DNA from: an uncultured Luminiphilus sp. | GTDB lineage: Bacteria; Pseudomonadota; Gammaproteobacteria; Pseudomonadales; Halieaceae | DNA length: 37,866 bases | Assembly (NCBI GenBank): GCA_905479205.1 | Contig: CAJQLP010000063.1 | Coordinates: 1-37,866, forward strand | Direction of reading: 5' to 3' | Part shown: positions 8,444 through 15,885 of the stretch, in pieces | Layout of the letters: every line of letters starts with the position of its first letter | How positions within the stretch are numbered: position 1 is the first letter of the stretch | The notes under the pieces: model-generated | The model's database searches: none | What the model was told of the DNA's origin: nothing | What the model saw: the letters and a program-made list of their open reading frames with translations, nothing else | Translations under genes and position numbers: made by a program

Positions 8444-9448
8444 CTAGCCTGGATCCGATTCAGCGCCCGCCGAGGTACGTAGCAGGCCTCGATACACCCC
8501 TCGAGCATTCGATTCGCCGCTAATCACTTTGTAAACATCCTGCGTGATGGGCATGGTCAAGCCATGCTCACGAGCGAGTTCCATGATCGTGGGGGCGCTC
8601 TTCACACCTTCGGCAACCATGTGCATGCTCGCGATAATGTCGTCTATGGAGCGTCCTTTGGCCAATTCAATGCCTACATGCCTATTGCGGCTCTGGGGGC
8701 TTGTGCATGTGGCGATCATGTCGCCCATCCCGGCAAGCCCTGCAAAGGTTTCTGCTTTACCCCCGAGTGCCGTGCCTAGGCGTGTCATTTCCGCCAAACC
8801 TCGGGTAATCAGCGCGGCCCGTGTATTATCGCCAGCGCCGAATCCGTCACCCATTCCAACGGCGATAGCGACGATATTTTTAAACACGCCGCCTAGCTCA
8901 CAGCCAATGGCGTCTGGGTTGGTATAGACTCGAAACAAGCCCACGTTCATCAGTGGTTGCAGCCATTCAGCGGGTGCAGGGTCATCCAGTGCCAATACGC
9001 TTGCAGCCGCTTGCCCGGCCATAATTTCCTTGGCTAAGTTTGGACCTGTCAGTACACCTGCGGGATGATCAGGGGCGAGTTCCCTGCAGATCTCAGTCAT
9101 TCGCAGCTTTGTACCGCGCTCCAATCCTTTTGTCAGGCTAATGATCGGAGCGCCTGGGGTGAGGTCATCGACAACGTCCATGAGAACATCGCGGAAACTA
9201 TTTGAGGGTACTCCCATGATGACCGCTTCAGCGCCTTGCACGGCAAATTGCAGATCAGCGGTTGCGGTAAGGTCAGCATGAAGTGCGAGCTCGCCGAGGT
9301 AGCGAGAATTTCGATGCTCTTCGTTAACCTCTTTTACCGTATCGCTATTTCTAGCCCAAAGCGTTACGCAAGCATTACGGCTTAGGATCGAGGCGACGGT
9401 TGTTCCCCAGCTACCGCCGCCGATGACAGCTATTTTAGATTTTGCCAC
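8444..9448 (-). CDS. gpsA: glycerol-3-phosphate dehydrogenase [NAD(P)+]
   Basis: Reduces dihydroxyacetone phosphate to sn-glycerol-3-phosphate in the cytoplasm, supplying the backbone for phospholipids. It is 334 aa, the normal GpsA length. The N-terminal dinucleotide fold is IAVIGGGSWGTTVA. The family also shows SLTKGLERGT, the LTGPNLAKEI segment, and the active-site stretch GGVFKNIVAIAVGMGDGFGAGDNTRAALITRGLAEM with the catalytic Lys. The start is GTG at 9448 with AGGGA eight bases upstream, and it overlaps the plsB stop by 14 bases. That coupling matches the biochemistry, because GpsA makes the substrate of PlsB. Confidence 0.96.
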   Translation of the reverse strand: MAKSKIAVIGGGSWGTTVASILSRNACVTLWARNSDTVKEVNEEHRNSRYLGELALHADLTATADLQFAVQGAEAVIMGVPSNSFRDVLMDVVDDLTPGAPIISLTKGLERGTKLRMTEICRELAPDHPAGVLTGPNLAKEIMAGQAAASVLALDDPAPAEWLQPLMNVGLFRVYTNPDAIGCELGGVFKNIVAIAVGMGDGFGAGDNTRAALITRGLAEMTRLGTALGGKAETFAGLAGMGDMIATCTSPQSRNRHVGIELAKGRSIDDIIASMHMVAEGVKSAPTIMELAREHGLTMPITQDVYKVISGESNARGVYRGLLRTSAGAESDPG

Positions 9449-11807
9449 GTATTGTGTCCCTTATAGTTGAAGTGCCTCGAGTGGCGATCGCCGATGCTCG
9501 GATGACTTCCACACGGCGAACAAGGTTAGTTAACGATTGTGCTTGCAGTTGGCGTTCTAAGGCGTAATCAGGTTTCGACTCATCGGTTAAGCCTCTTGCG
9601 CCCAGTAGTTTCCAGCTATTTTGAAACAGTAATTTGCTGGTAGACACTTCGCTCCATATGCGACGCTGCATGAAGGCTTGTTGCCCATAGTTCATGCACC
9701 GCTCAACGTAATCGGATTCATCGATTGATTCTCCGGGTAGCACGGCTGCGAGTATATCCGCGCCGATTGCGTAGGCTTCAACGAAAATTTGTAGTGCCAT
9801 ATGCGCTGTTTGTGAGGTCATCTGTAGCAGGATCTTGCGCGCGCCTTGAGCACCTCGATCGAGTTGCTCTTGCCAATCGGGAGTAATTGCCTCGAGCTCT
9901 TTAATAATCTCCTCACGGAATACTTCTGTGGGTGGGTAGAAGAACTCGAACTTTAGTAAATCTCGGAGATCGTCTACTTCACGCCAAAAAATATCTATCG
10001 GCGCCTCGTCGGAGTCTTCCTGCTCGACGACCGCTACTAGGCAGAGTTCCGCGATTGCTTTATTCACGAAGTAGTGAACTATGGTGTTGCGATAGTAACT
10101 GGCGACCGCAGCGCGGCCCTCTCTCAGGCCATAAACGGTGGTAGGTCCACCCTCAAAGCGTGTGACAATACCCTCTCCAATCATGAGGTCGAGAACATTC
10201 TCCGTACCTTCGGCATACTGCGCGTCAAAGTCTTGGGATAAACGCAGCCCGCGTTGGCGAGTCCAATCGAGAAGATCGGCAACTTCAGTACTGATCTCTT
10301 GCTCTGACAATGCTCTTGGATACACCCCAAGCAGTACCATGCTAATCACAGCGGGAACGGTTATCGGAGTGACACGGTTGGCCTCTACCGCCACTTGAAA
10401 TGCAACCTTAGATATCGCAAGTCGATCGCTTGGGTCGGGCGCGCTTTCGAGGACCACGGGCTCGCCAAAGTCGACATAAATTTTGCCCATCGGTTTTGCG
10501 AGACTGCGGATGTAGCCTACTAGCCAGCTCAGCGATTCGGGTGCCTTAGGTACGCCCGCTTGCTCGCGAGCATACTCCTCGGCGTCACGCACTAAGTCAT
10601 AGCTGACAGTGACGGGGATAATATGGATATTTTTGGCTTCGGCGTAGTAACAACCCTCGAGAACGTATTTAAGAACACCGTATTTCGGTGGCATGAGCTT
10701 GCCCAGTCGAGATCGAGTGCCCTCAAAGGACCACGTTAGTGGAAAGCGTTTCTCCATTAGGTAGCTAATATATTGGCGCAATGCGGCCTTATAGACTTCG
10801 TTGTCGTTGAAGCTCCGTTTTATGAATATCCCGCCCGCACGACGCATTAAGAAGCCGAGAACTGGGATGTTTAGATTGGCGCCGCCGAAAAAATGGGGCA
10901 TCGGAAAATCGTTATCGAACAGTAATTTCGGTACTACAAATCCGTCGATGTACGTTTTGTGAGTCCACAGAAGAGCGGATGGATGATCTCTGACTATGCG
11001 TCGAACTCTCTCAACGTCTTCGGTTCGATAATGCAGTTCCGGTTCATAGCCGAGGCGTAGACAGAAGTTACAAAATTTAGCCCAAACGTCGAGCCAAAAA
11101 CTGGTGGGAATCGAGATCATTTCTCGGAAGTACTCATTGACCTCCCGCATGACTTCAGTGCGACTGACCGATTTAGCTTCCGCAATGGTGTACAACCGAG
11201 CGCGGAATTCCTTGTTGTTACGTAAACTTTGCGCAACATAACGAGGGACTTTATAGCGCCCTCCCTGAAGTTTACGCTCATGTATATCGAGAACAACCGC
11301 TGCTTGACGCGCGATAAATACACCGAAGTCATCTAAATGCTCGTTAGCCTCTAAGCCGGTCTTTACTTGAAATCGATGTGATAGCTCTGCGCGGGTGGCG
11401 GGCGCACCCGCCAGGAAATGCATACGCTGGGGGGCGGTTCGCATGATGCGAGAAGACCTTATTTTTCCAGGGCGGCGCTCGGGACCTCCAAGCAGGTCTA
11501 CAAGACGGGGCCCTGAGTTAATCGCGTTTTCACTGGGCGTCCACGCTATTCTTAGGGGGGCAATAACGACATTATCCAGCGCCATTAACTTGCTCACCAA
11601 GGAATGAACGGCGAGGGGCTTGCGGTCGTCGCCCAATGGTAGAATAACGGTGCTGTATTCTCTGCCTTTGGGCGCATGTTGCTCAATCCACTGGTCGAGT
11701 AAACGGCGCTCGAGGCGGGTGGTGAGGTCTAATAAAAAAACGACGGTGCCCGGTGCCTCAGGCCACGGGGACAGCGCTAATTTATCAACTAGCTTTGCTA
11801 CGTTCAT
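9435..11807 (-). CDS. plsB: glycerol-3-phosphate O-acyltransferase
   Basis: Membrane-associated enzyme that acylates position 1 of glycerol-3-phosphate, the first committed step of phospholipid synthesis. It is 790 aa; E. coli PlsB is about 807. The four acyltransferase blocks are visible in order: THKTYIDGF (H-x4-D, near residue 280), FLMRRAGGIFIKRSF, WSFEGTRSRLGKLMPPK, and IHIIPVTVSY. Long helical N- and C-terminal extensions are typical of PlsB rather than PlsC. The start ATG 11807 lies 8 bases after the HAD-PlsC stop, with AAGGA upstream. The downstream end overlaps gpsA. The order PlsC-like, plsB, gpsA builds a compact operon that makes G3P and adds both acyl chains. Confidence 0.96.
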   Translation of the reverse strand: MNVAKLVDKLALSPWPEAPGTVVFLLDLTTRLERRLLDQWIEQHAPKGREYSTVILPLGDDRKPLAVHSLVSKLMALDNVVIAPLRIAWTPSENAINSGPRLVDLLGGPERRPGKIRSSRIMRTAPQRMHFLAGAPATRAELSHRFQVKTGLEANEHLDDFGVFIARQAAVVLDIHERKLQGGRYKVPRYVAQSLRNNKEFRARLYTIAEAKSVSRTEVMREVNEYFREMISIPTSFWLDVWAKFCNFCLRLGYEPELHYRTEDVERVRRIVRDHPSALLWTHKTYIDGFVVPKLLFDNDFPMPHFFGGANLNIPVLGFLMRRAGGIFIKRSFNDNEVYKAALRQYISYLMEKRFPLTWSFEGTRSRLGKLMPPKYGVLKYVLEGCYYAEAKNIHIIPVTVSYDLVRDAEEYAREQAGVPKAPESLSWLVGYIRSLAKPMGKIYVDFGEPVVLESAPDPSDRLAISKVAFQVAVEANRVTPITVPAVISMVLLGVYPRALSEQEISTEVADLLDWTRQRGLRLSQDFDAQYAEGTENVLDLMIGEGIVTRFEGGPTTVYGLREGRAAVASYYRNTIVHYFVNKAIAELCLVAVVEQEDSDEAPIDIFWREVDDLRDLLKFEFFYPPTEVFREEIIKELEAITPDWQEQLDRGAQGARKILLQMTSQTAHMALQIFVEAYAIGADILAAVLPGESIDESDYVERCMNYGQQAFMQRRIWSEVSTSKLLFQNSWKLLGARGLTDESKPDYALERQLQAQSLTNLVRRVEVIRASAIATRGTSTIRDTIRGKI

Positions 11808-11815
11808 TCAGTTAT

Positions 11816-13648
11816 TTAGTCCTTGGTGGCCAGCTTTGGCCTAACGGTTGCACGTTTTTGGGGCGCAATTTTACGGCCCGGTGTTTTTATTTTTGTTGTG
11901 GCGTTTGTTTTTTTGCGCGCCGACTTGGCAGCAGCTTTGGCCTTTGCCGGTGTGTCCGTCTTAGATGTTACGCGAGTTTTCGGTTGGGCACTGATTTTGG
12001 CAGTTGCTTTAGTTTTTGCCTTCACTTTCGGTTTGATTGATGTTTTGGTAGCTACTTTGGCCGCTGCACGGCCGGCTGTGCCCATTTTGTTTTTCGCCGC
12101 TTTTTTTACCGCTGCCTTTTTCTTTGGCGTACGAGGCACTTTTTTGTGGTCAGGAGTTTTGAGTTCGGGGCGCATATCGTCCGGCTGATTTTTCTGAGCA
12201 GCCCGTACCTCCTCGACACTCTGTTCAGGCTGACCGAGCGTGCGCAGAAACATGTTGCGCACACTGTTTACGTGTTCATCCATTCTTGCTACCGACCATT
12301 CTGAGGTGTCGACAGGAGCCAATACGTCGATTCGAACTTTGCCTGGCCTGAACAAGAAGTCACCTTTTGGAGCAATATCGCCTGAGTTGTGGATCACAAC
12401 TGGGACGATCGGTACCCCTACCTGCATAGCCATGTGGAAGCCGCCTTTTTTAAAGGGGGCTAACTTTGCTGTTGGTGTGCGCGTTCCTTCAGGGGCAATT
12501 ACCATTGATTTGCCTTCATCGCGCATAGCGGTGATCAGTGGCTTCATAGATTCGATAGCCTTTTTTCTATCGGACCGATCGATGAAGACTGTGCCTGCCA
12601 TGCCCATGGCCTGGCCAATAAACGGCATTTTTTCTATCTCTTTTTTACCGACTCCCACGACGTCTTTGCGAATGAGGCCAGCCATAATTGCGACATCGGC
12701 CTTGCTTTGGTGGTTAAACATAAAGACCGCGGGGCGATGACTCCAAAGGTTTTCTTCGCCGTTGATGTCGAGTTCCATGCCAATTAACGCGTTGCAAGTA
12801 TCCGCGAACAATGAGATTGAAAAATTAATTGAATCGCGTTTAGAACGAGTAAGCGCGTAAATAGGAAGCCCTGCGGCAAAGCTGCCCACGAGCGAGCCGG
12901 TTGCGGCCACCGATCTAAAAAATCCACTGACAGACATTTTGCCTCGGCTATCGAAGCTAGCCGTAGGCCATGCGCGTTCTCGGGTGATAGTTTTAAGGCG
13001 TTTTCGTGGGTTGAGAGTGACAGGCTTGCCGACGTACTCCAGTAGCTGTATGTCATCGGTACTGTCTGAGTAGAAGAAGCTTTTATTGAGATTGGCACGC
13101 GTTTTTTTTGCGAGTTTTTGTGCGGCGTCAACCTTGCCTTCACCAAACACCGTCGGCTTGATAACGGAGCCGGTAAAGACGCCTTGCGAAACCTCTAGTT
13201 CCGTACAGTACACATGGTCGATATTGAGATCTTTCGCGGCGGGTAGCACTTGGTAAGGCGTCGCCGAGCTAATAATGGCGATGGTATGTCCTTTGGCGCG
13301 ATGGGCTTCAATAAGACGGCGAGTTTCAGGATAAATCAGCCGGGCAATTTTTTTGCGAAACAGCTTTTCACTGTTTTCAATGTAGTCCGCCTCCGAGTCA
13401 CCAGCGAGATACTGAGCATGCACGGCCATCAGTGCAGAAAAACCCATGTTGCCCATCCCAAAGCTGGTGAGTGCGCGTGTGAGCTCGACGAGCTCCTCGG
13501 GCGATAGCTGACCCGTTGTTAGTGAGTCTTGCAGGAATACGGTGGCCGAATAGCCCGCGATAATGGTTCCGTCGAAATCGAACAGGGCGGCGATCTGTGG
13601 GCCTGATTCACTGTTTTCAATATCGGCTAATAATGGGTCAATTTTCAC
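11816..13648 (-). CDS. HAD-IB phosphatase / 1-acyl-glycerol-3-phosphate acyltransferase fusion with basic tail
   Basis: Three parts in 610 aa. Residues ~18-225 form an HAD-IB (SerB-like) phosphatase with DFDGTI (motif I), ISSATPYQ (motif II) and YSDSTDDIQLLE (motif III). Residues ~290-450 form a PlsC acyltransferase with NHQSKAD (H-x4-D, near residue 312), GTVFIDRSDR, EGTRTP and IVPVVIHNSG. The last ~130 residues are low-complexity Lys/Ala/Thr (for example KKKAAVKKAAK), resembling histone-H1-like tails. The PlsC half should make phosphatidic acid. The substrate of the HAD half is uncertain; a lipid phosphate rather than phosphoserine is likely from context. HAD-PlsC fusions are also known in mycobacteria. 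The start GTG 13648 has GGAG eight bases upstream. It is first in the plsB-gpsA operon. Confidence 0.9.
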   Translation of the reverse strand: MKIDPLLADIENSESGPQIAALFDFDGTIIAGYSATVFLQDSLTTGQLSPEELVELTRALTSFGMGNMGFSALMAVHAQYLAGDSEADYIENSEKLFRKKIARLIYPETRRLIEAHRAKGHTIAIISSATPYQVLPAAKDLNIDHVYCTELEVSQGVFTGSVIKPTVFGEGKVDAAQKLAKKTRANLNKSFFYSDSTDDIQLLEYVGKPVTLNPRKRLKTITRERAWPTASFDSRGKMSVSGFFRSVAATGSLVGSFAAGLPIYALTRSKRDSINFSISLFADTCNALIGMELDINGEENLWSHRPAVFMFNHQSKADVAIMAGLIRKDVVGVGKKEIEKMPFIGQAMGMAGTVFIDRSDRKKAIESMKPLITAMRDEGKSMVIAPEGTRTPTAKLAPFKKGGFHMAMQVGVPIVPVVIHNSGDIAPKGDFLFRPGKVRIDVLAPVDTSEWSVARMDEHVNSVRNMFLRTLGQPEQSVEEVRAAQKNQPDDMRPELKTPDHKKVPRTPKKKAAVKKAAKNKMGTAGRAAAKVATKTSIKPKVKAKTKATAKISAQPKTRVTSKTDTPAKAKAAAKSARKKTNATTKIKTPGRKIAPQKRATVRPKLATKD

Positions 13649-13851
13649 TCGATTATCTCCATATCGTTAGGTGCTCCTGCTGCCGATCTGTTTCGACGCC
13701 TCCGAAAATACACGGGTCAAGGCCACCGAGTAAACTGCTTATCCGAAAGGTTTGCTTTGACTGCGTTAAATTGTCGTTCCAGCTTGAGCTATAGCTGAGT
13801 TACATTCAGCCTTTCTGGTCGTAATGTAGACCACTTAATTGAGGATTGGTT

Positions 13852-15198
13852 ATGGAATATGGCGCCATTAGCTTGCTGCCAACAGCTTTTGTTCTGGTTT
13901 TGGCTATCTGGAGTCGCCGCACACTAGAGTCCGTGATTGCGGGTGCAATTTTGGCATTTTTAATCATGGATGGTTGGCTTTTTCTCGATCGGCTGGCGGC
14001 AGTGACGACCGAGGTTCTAATGGACGAAGTGACTGCCTGGGTTGTGCTGGTGTGCGGCTTGTACGGAAGCTTCATTGCGCTATTGGTCAAGGGCGGTGGG
14101 TCTTATGCATTTGGCCAGATGTTAACGCGGCGCCTGACCACTAAAAAAAGCAGTTTGCTGGCTACCTGGCTCTTGGGCCTCGTCATTTTTCTCGACGACT
14201 ACCTCAATAGTTTGACGGTGGGCGCAACAATGAAGGCAGTCACCGATCGCTTTCGCACCTCAAGAGAAATGTTGGCTTACGTGGTCGATTCAACCGCCGC
14301 GCCGATGTGCCTGTTGATTCCCATATCGAGCTGGGGGGTTTATTTCGCGGGCTTGCTGGAGAAGAACGGCGTGGCAGATACAGGTGAGGGTATCGCGCTG
14401 TTTGTGGAATCTATCCCTTATATGTTCTACCCGTTGGTTGCTTTGATAATAGTGCCTCTTGCTGTGACGCGCGTTATTCCGCTGTTGGGAAAAATGCGCG
14501 ACGCTGAAATAAGGGCCGAGACGACCGGTGATCTGGGGATTTTTGAAGATCCTGCGCTGGCGGTTGAGCCCTCTGAGCGCGCCAATATGAGCGTATTCTT
14601 TTTACCCATTATTGCGTTACTGTTTTTTACCGTTTTTCCGACGGTCGATTTATTGCGGGGGGTTATGGCGGGCATTCTCTTTACCGTCATCCAATACTGG
14701 GCGATGCGCATCATGCCCTTAACCGAACTGCTTGATACCTGCATTGACGGCCTTAAATCCATGATTCCCGTATTGAGCATGTTGTTAGCTTTGTTTGTGT
14801 TTGTTGAAGCCAACGATGCTATGGGTTTAACAGAGTACGTGATTACCGCGGTGGAGCCTTATATGACCGCAGCGTTATTGCCGGCATTAATTTTCCTCAC
14901 GCTTTCCGTTGTTTCGTATACAACCGGCTCCAACTGGGGAGTGATTGCTATTGCTATGCCCGTAGCTTTTCCATTGGCTGAGGCGCTTGGTGTTAACTTG
15001 CCGCTTGTTATTGGCGCGTTGTTATCTGCCAGTGGGTTTGGCAGTCATGCCTGTTTCTACTCAGACTCCACAGTCTTGAGCGCACAAGGGGCCGGTTGCA
15101 GAACGTATGATCATGCGATTACCCAGTTACCCTATGCGGTGTTGGGCGGCGCGTTTGCCACGTTGTTCTATCTTGTTGCTGCTTATGTCATGCATTAA
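13852..15198 (+). CDS. NhaC-family Na+/H+ antiporter
   Basis: A polytopic inner-membrane protein of 448 aa with about 10-12 hydrophobic segments. The family core reads DDYLNSLTVGATMKAVTDRF and AYVVDSTAAPMCLLIPISSWG. Later come YTTGSNWGVIAIAMPVAFPLAEALG and GFGSHACFYSDSTVLSAQGAGC, all typical of the Na_H_antiporter (NhaC) family. Members exchange Na+ for protons, and some exchange malate/lactate or other organic ions, so the physiological ions are not certain. The track start TTG 13846 is replaced by ATG 13852, which has GAGG seven bases upstream. The gene is divergent from the lipid operon across a 203-bp gap. The remains of a toxin-antitoxin pair follow directly. Confidence 0.88.
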   Translation: MEYGAISLLPTAFVLVLAIWSRRTLESVIAGAILAFLIMDGWLFLDRLAAVTTEVLMDEVTAWVVLVCGLYGSFIALLVKGGGSYAFGQMLTRRLTTKKSSLLATWLLGLVIFLDDYLNSLTVGATMKAVTDRFRTSREMLAYVVDSTAAPMCLLIPISSWGVYFAGLLEKNGVADTGEGIALFVESIPYMFYPLVALIIVPLAVTRVIPLLGKMRDAEIRAETTGDLGIFEDPALAVEPSERANMSVFFLPIIALLFFTVFPTVDLLRGVMAGILFTVIQYWAMRIMPLTELLDTCIDGLKSMIPVLSMLLALFVFVEANDAMGLTEYVITAVEPYMTAALLPALIFLTLSVVSYTTGSNWGVIAIAMPVAFPLAEALGVNLPLVIGALLSASGFGSHACFYSDSTVLSAQGAGCRTYDHAITQLPYAVLGGAFATLFYLVAAYVMH

Positions 15199-15223
15199 CC
15201 CGTGCGCTTTAGTGCGAGCGCGC

Positions 15224-15516
15224 TCAGTATTGTCTCAATCGTATCGCCGAATGAGGTGCCCAGCGCTGCCCCCAGGGCTTAGCCGCCTCCAGCTCAAAAG
15301 CCCGATGTAGGGGCGATTGTCAGGGGCACTGGAAGGTTCAGGAAAGTTCGATGGGCGCCCGTCGGAAAGGGGAAACGTGGCGGAGTCCGCATCATTGATT
15401 ATTTGAAAAGACCGGATCACGAAATTTGGATGCTGACGATCTTTAGTAAATCAGAGCAGTCCACTATCCCCAGTCATATTTTGAAGCAAATTGCAGAGGC
15501 AATCGATCATGGATAA
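15224..15516 (+). pseudogene. RelE/HigB-like toxin remnant
   Basis: Not in the ORF track. Frame 1 upstream of TAA 15514-15516 reads DVGAIVRGTGRFRKVRWAP, then GKGKRGGVRIIDY, then HEIWMLTIFSKSEQSTIP and QIAEAIDHG. This is the characteristic core of a RelE/HigB-like ribonuclease toxin: a G-T-G-x-R-K-x-R-W strand, a KGKRGG loop and an IWxLTxxxKxEQ strand. The preceding part (LSRLQLKSP) is in frame 2 and stops at TAG 15308, so one base appears lost near 15304. The N-terminus is not recognisable with confidence, so the left boundary is approximate. The stop overlaps the antitoxin ATG (ATGGATAA), as in intact modules of this family. It should be non-functional. Confidence 0.75.
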
Positions 15517-15800
15517 GCGAGATATTGATGCTGAAATCCTAGAGGGCATTAAAGCAATTCAGCAATAAAAAAAGAGAGGCTAGTTTAAAAACTACCGAGC
15601 TGTCGGAGCCTTCGCCGTCACAGGTAATTCGTTCAAAACTGAATATGTCGCAATCAGCATTTGCCAGATTACTTGGCGTTAGCATGCGAACACTACAAGA
15701 CTGAGAGCAGGGCCTTCGTGAACCGCAAGGTCCTGCGGTGGCTCTTTTACGTATTGCCGAACAGCACCCAGAGGTTCTTGCCCAGCTCCATAAAACTGAT
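15509..15800 (+). pseudogene. NadS-like HTH antitoxin remnant
   Basis: Not in the ORF track. ATG 15509 begins MDKRDIDAEILEGIKAIQQ and then hits TAA (15566) beside a run of seven A. Frame 3 continues the same protein: KKREASLKTTELSEP, then SKLNMSQSAFARLLGVSMRTLQD, a TGA (15702-15704), then EQGLREPQGPAVALLRIAEQHPEVL. In the family the residue at the TGA is the conserved Trp of QDWEQG, so TGG has become TGA. This is an Xre-type helix-turn-helix antitoxin with one frameshift and one nonsense mutation. With the toxin remnant it forms a dead type II toxin-antitoxin module. Its normal end should be near 15800. Confidence 0.8.
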
Positions 15801-15885
15801 GACCAACCTTGCCGACTGCAGCAAACGAGTAACTTTAGACTCGACCGCAAGTTGTTGGCGGCAATGTCGAGCATTGGACGTCCAC

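Noticed and set aside
11823-12188. 121-aa plus-strand ORF rich in Phe, Ala and Val
   Set aside because: Complement of the Lys/Ala-rich tail codons; the apparent hydrophobic protein is an artefact of that composition.
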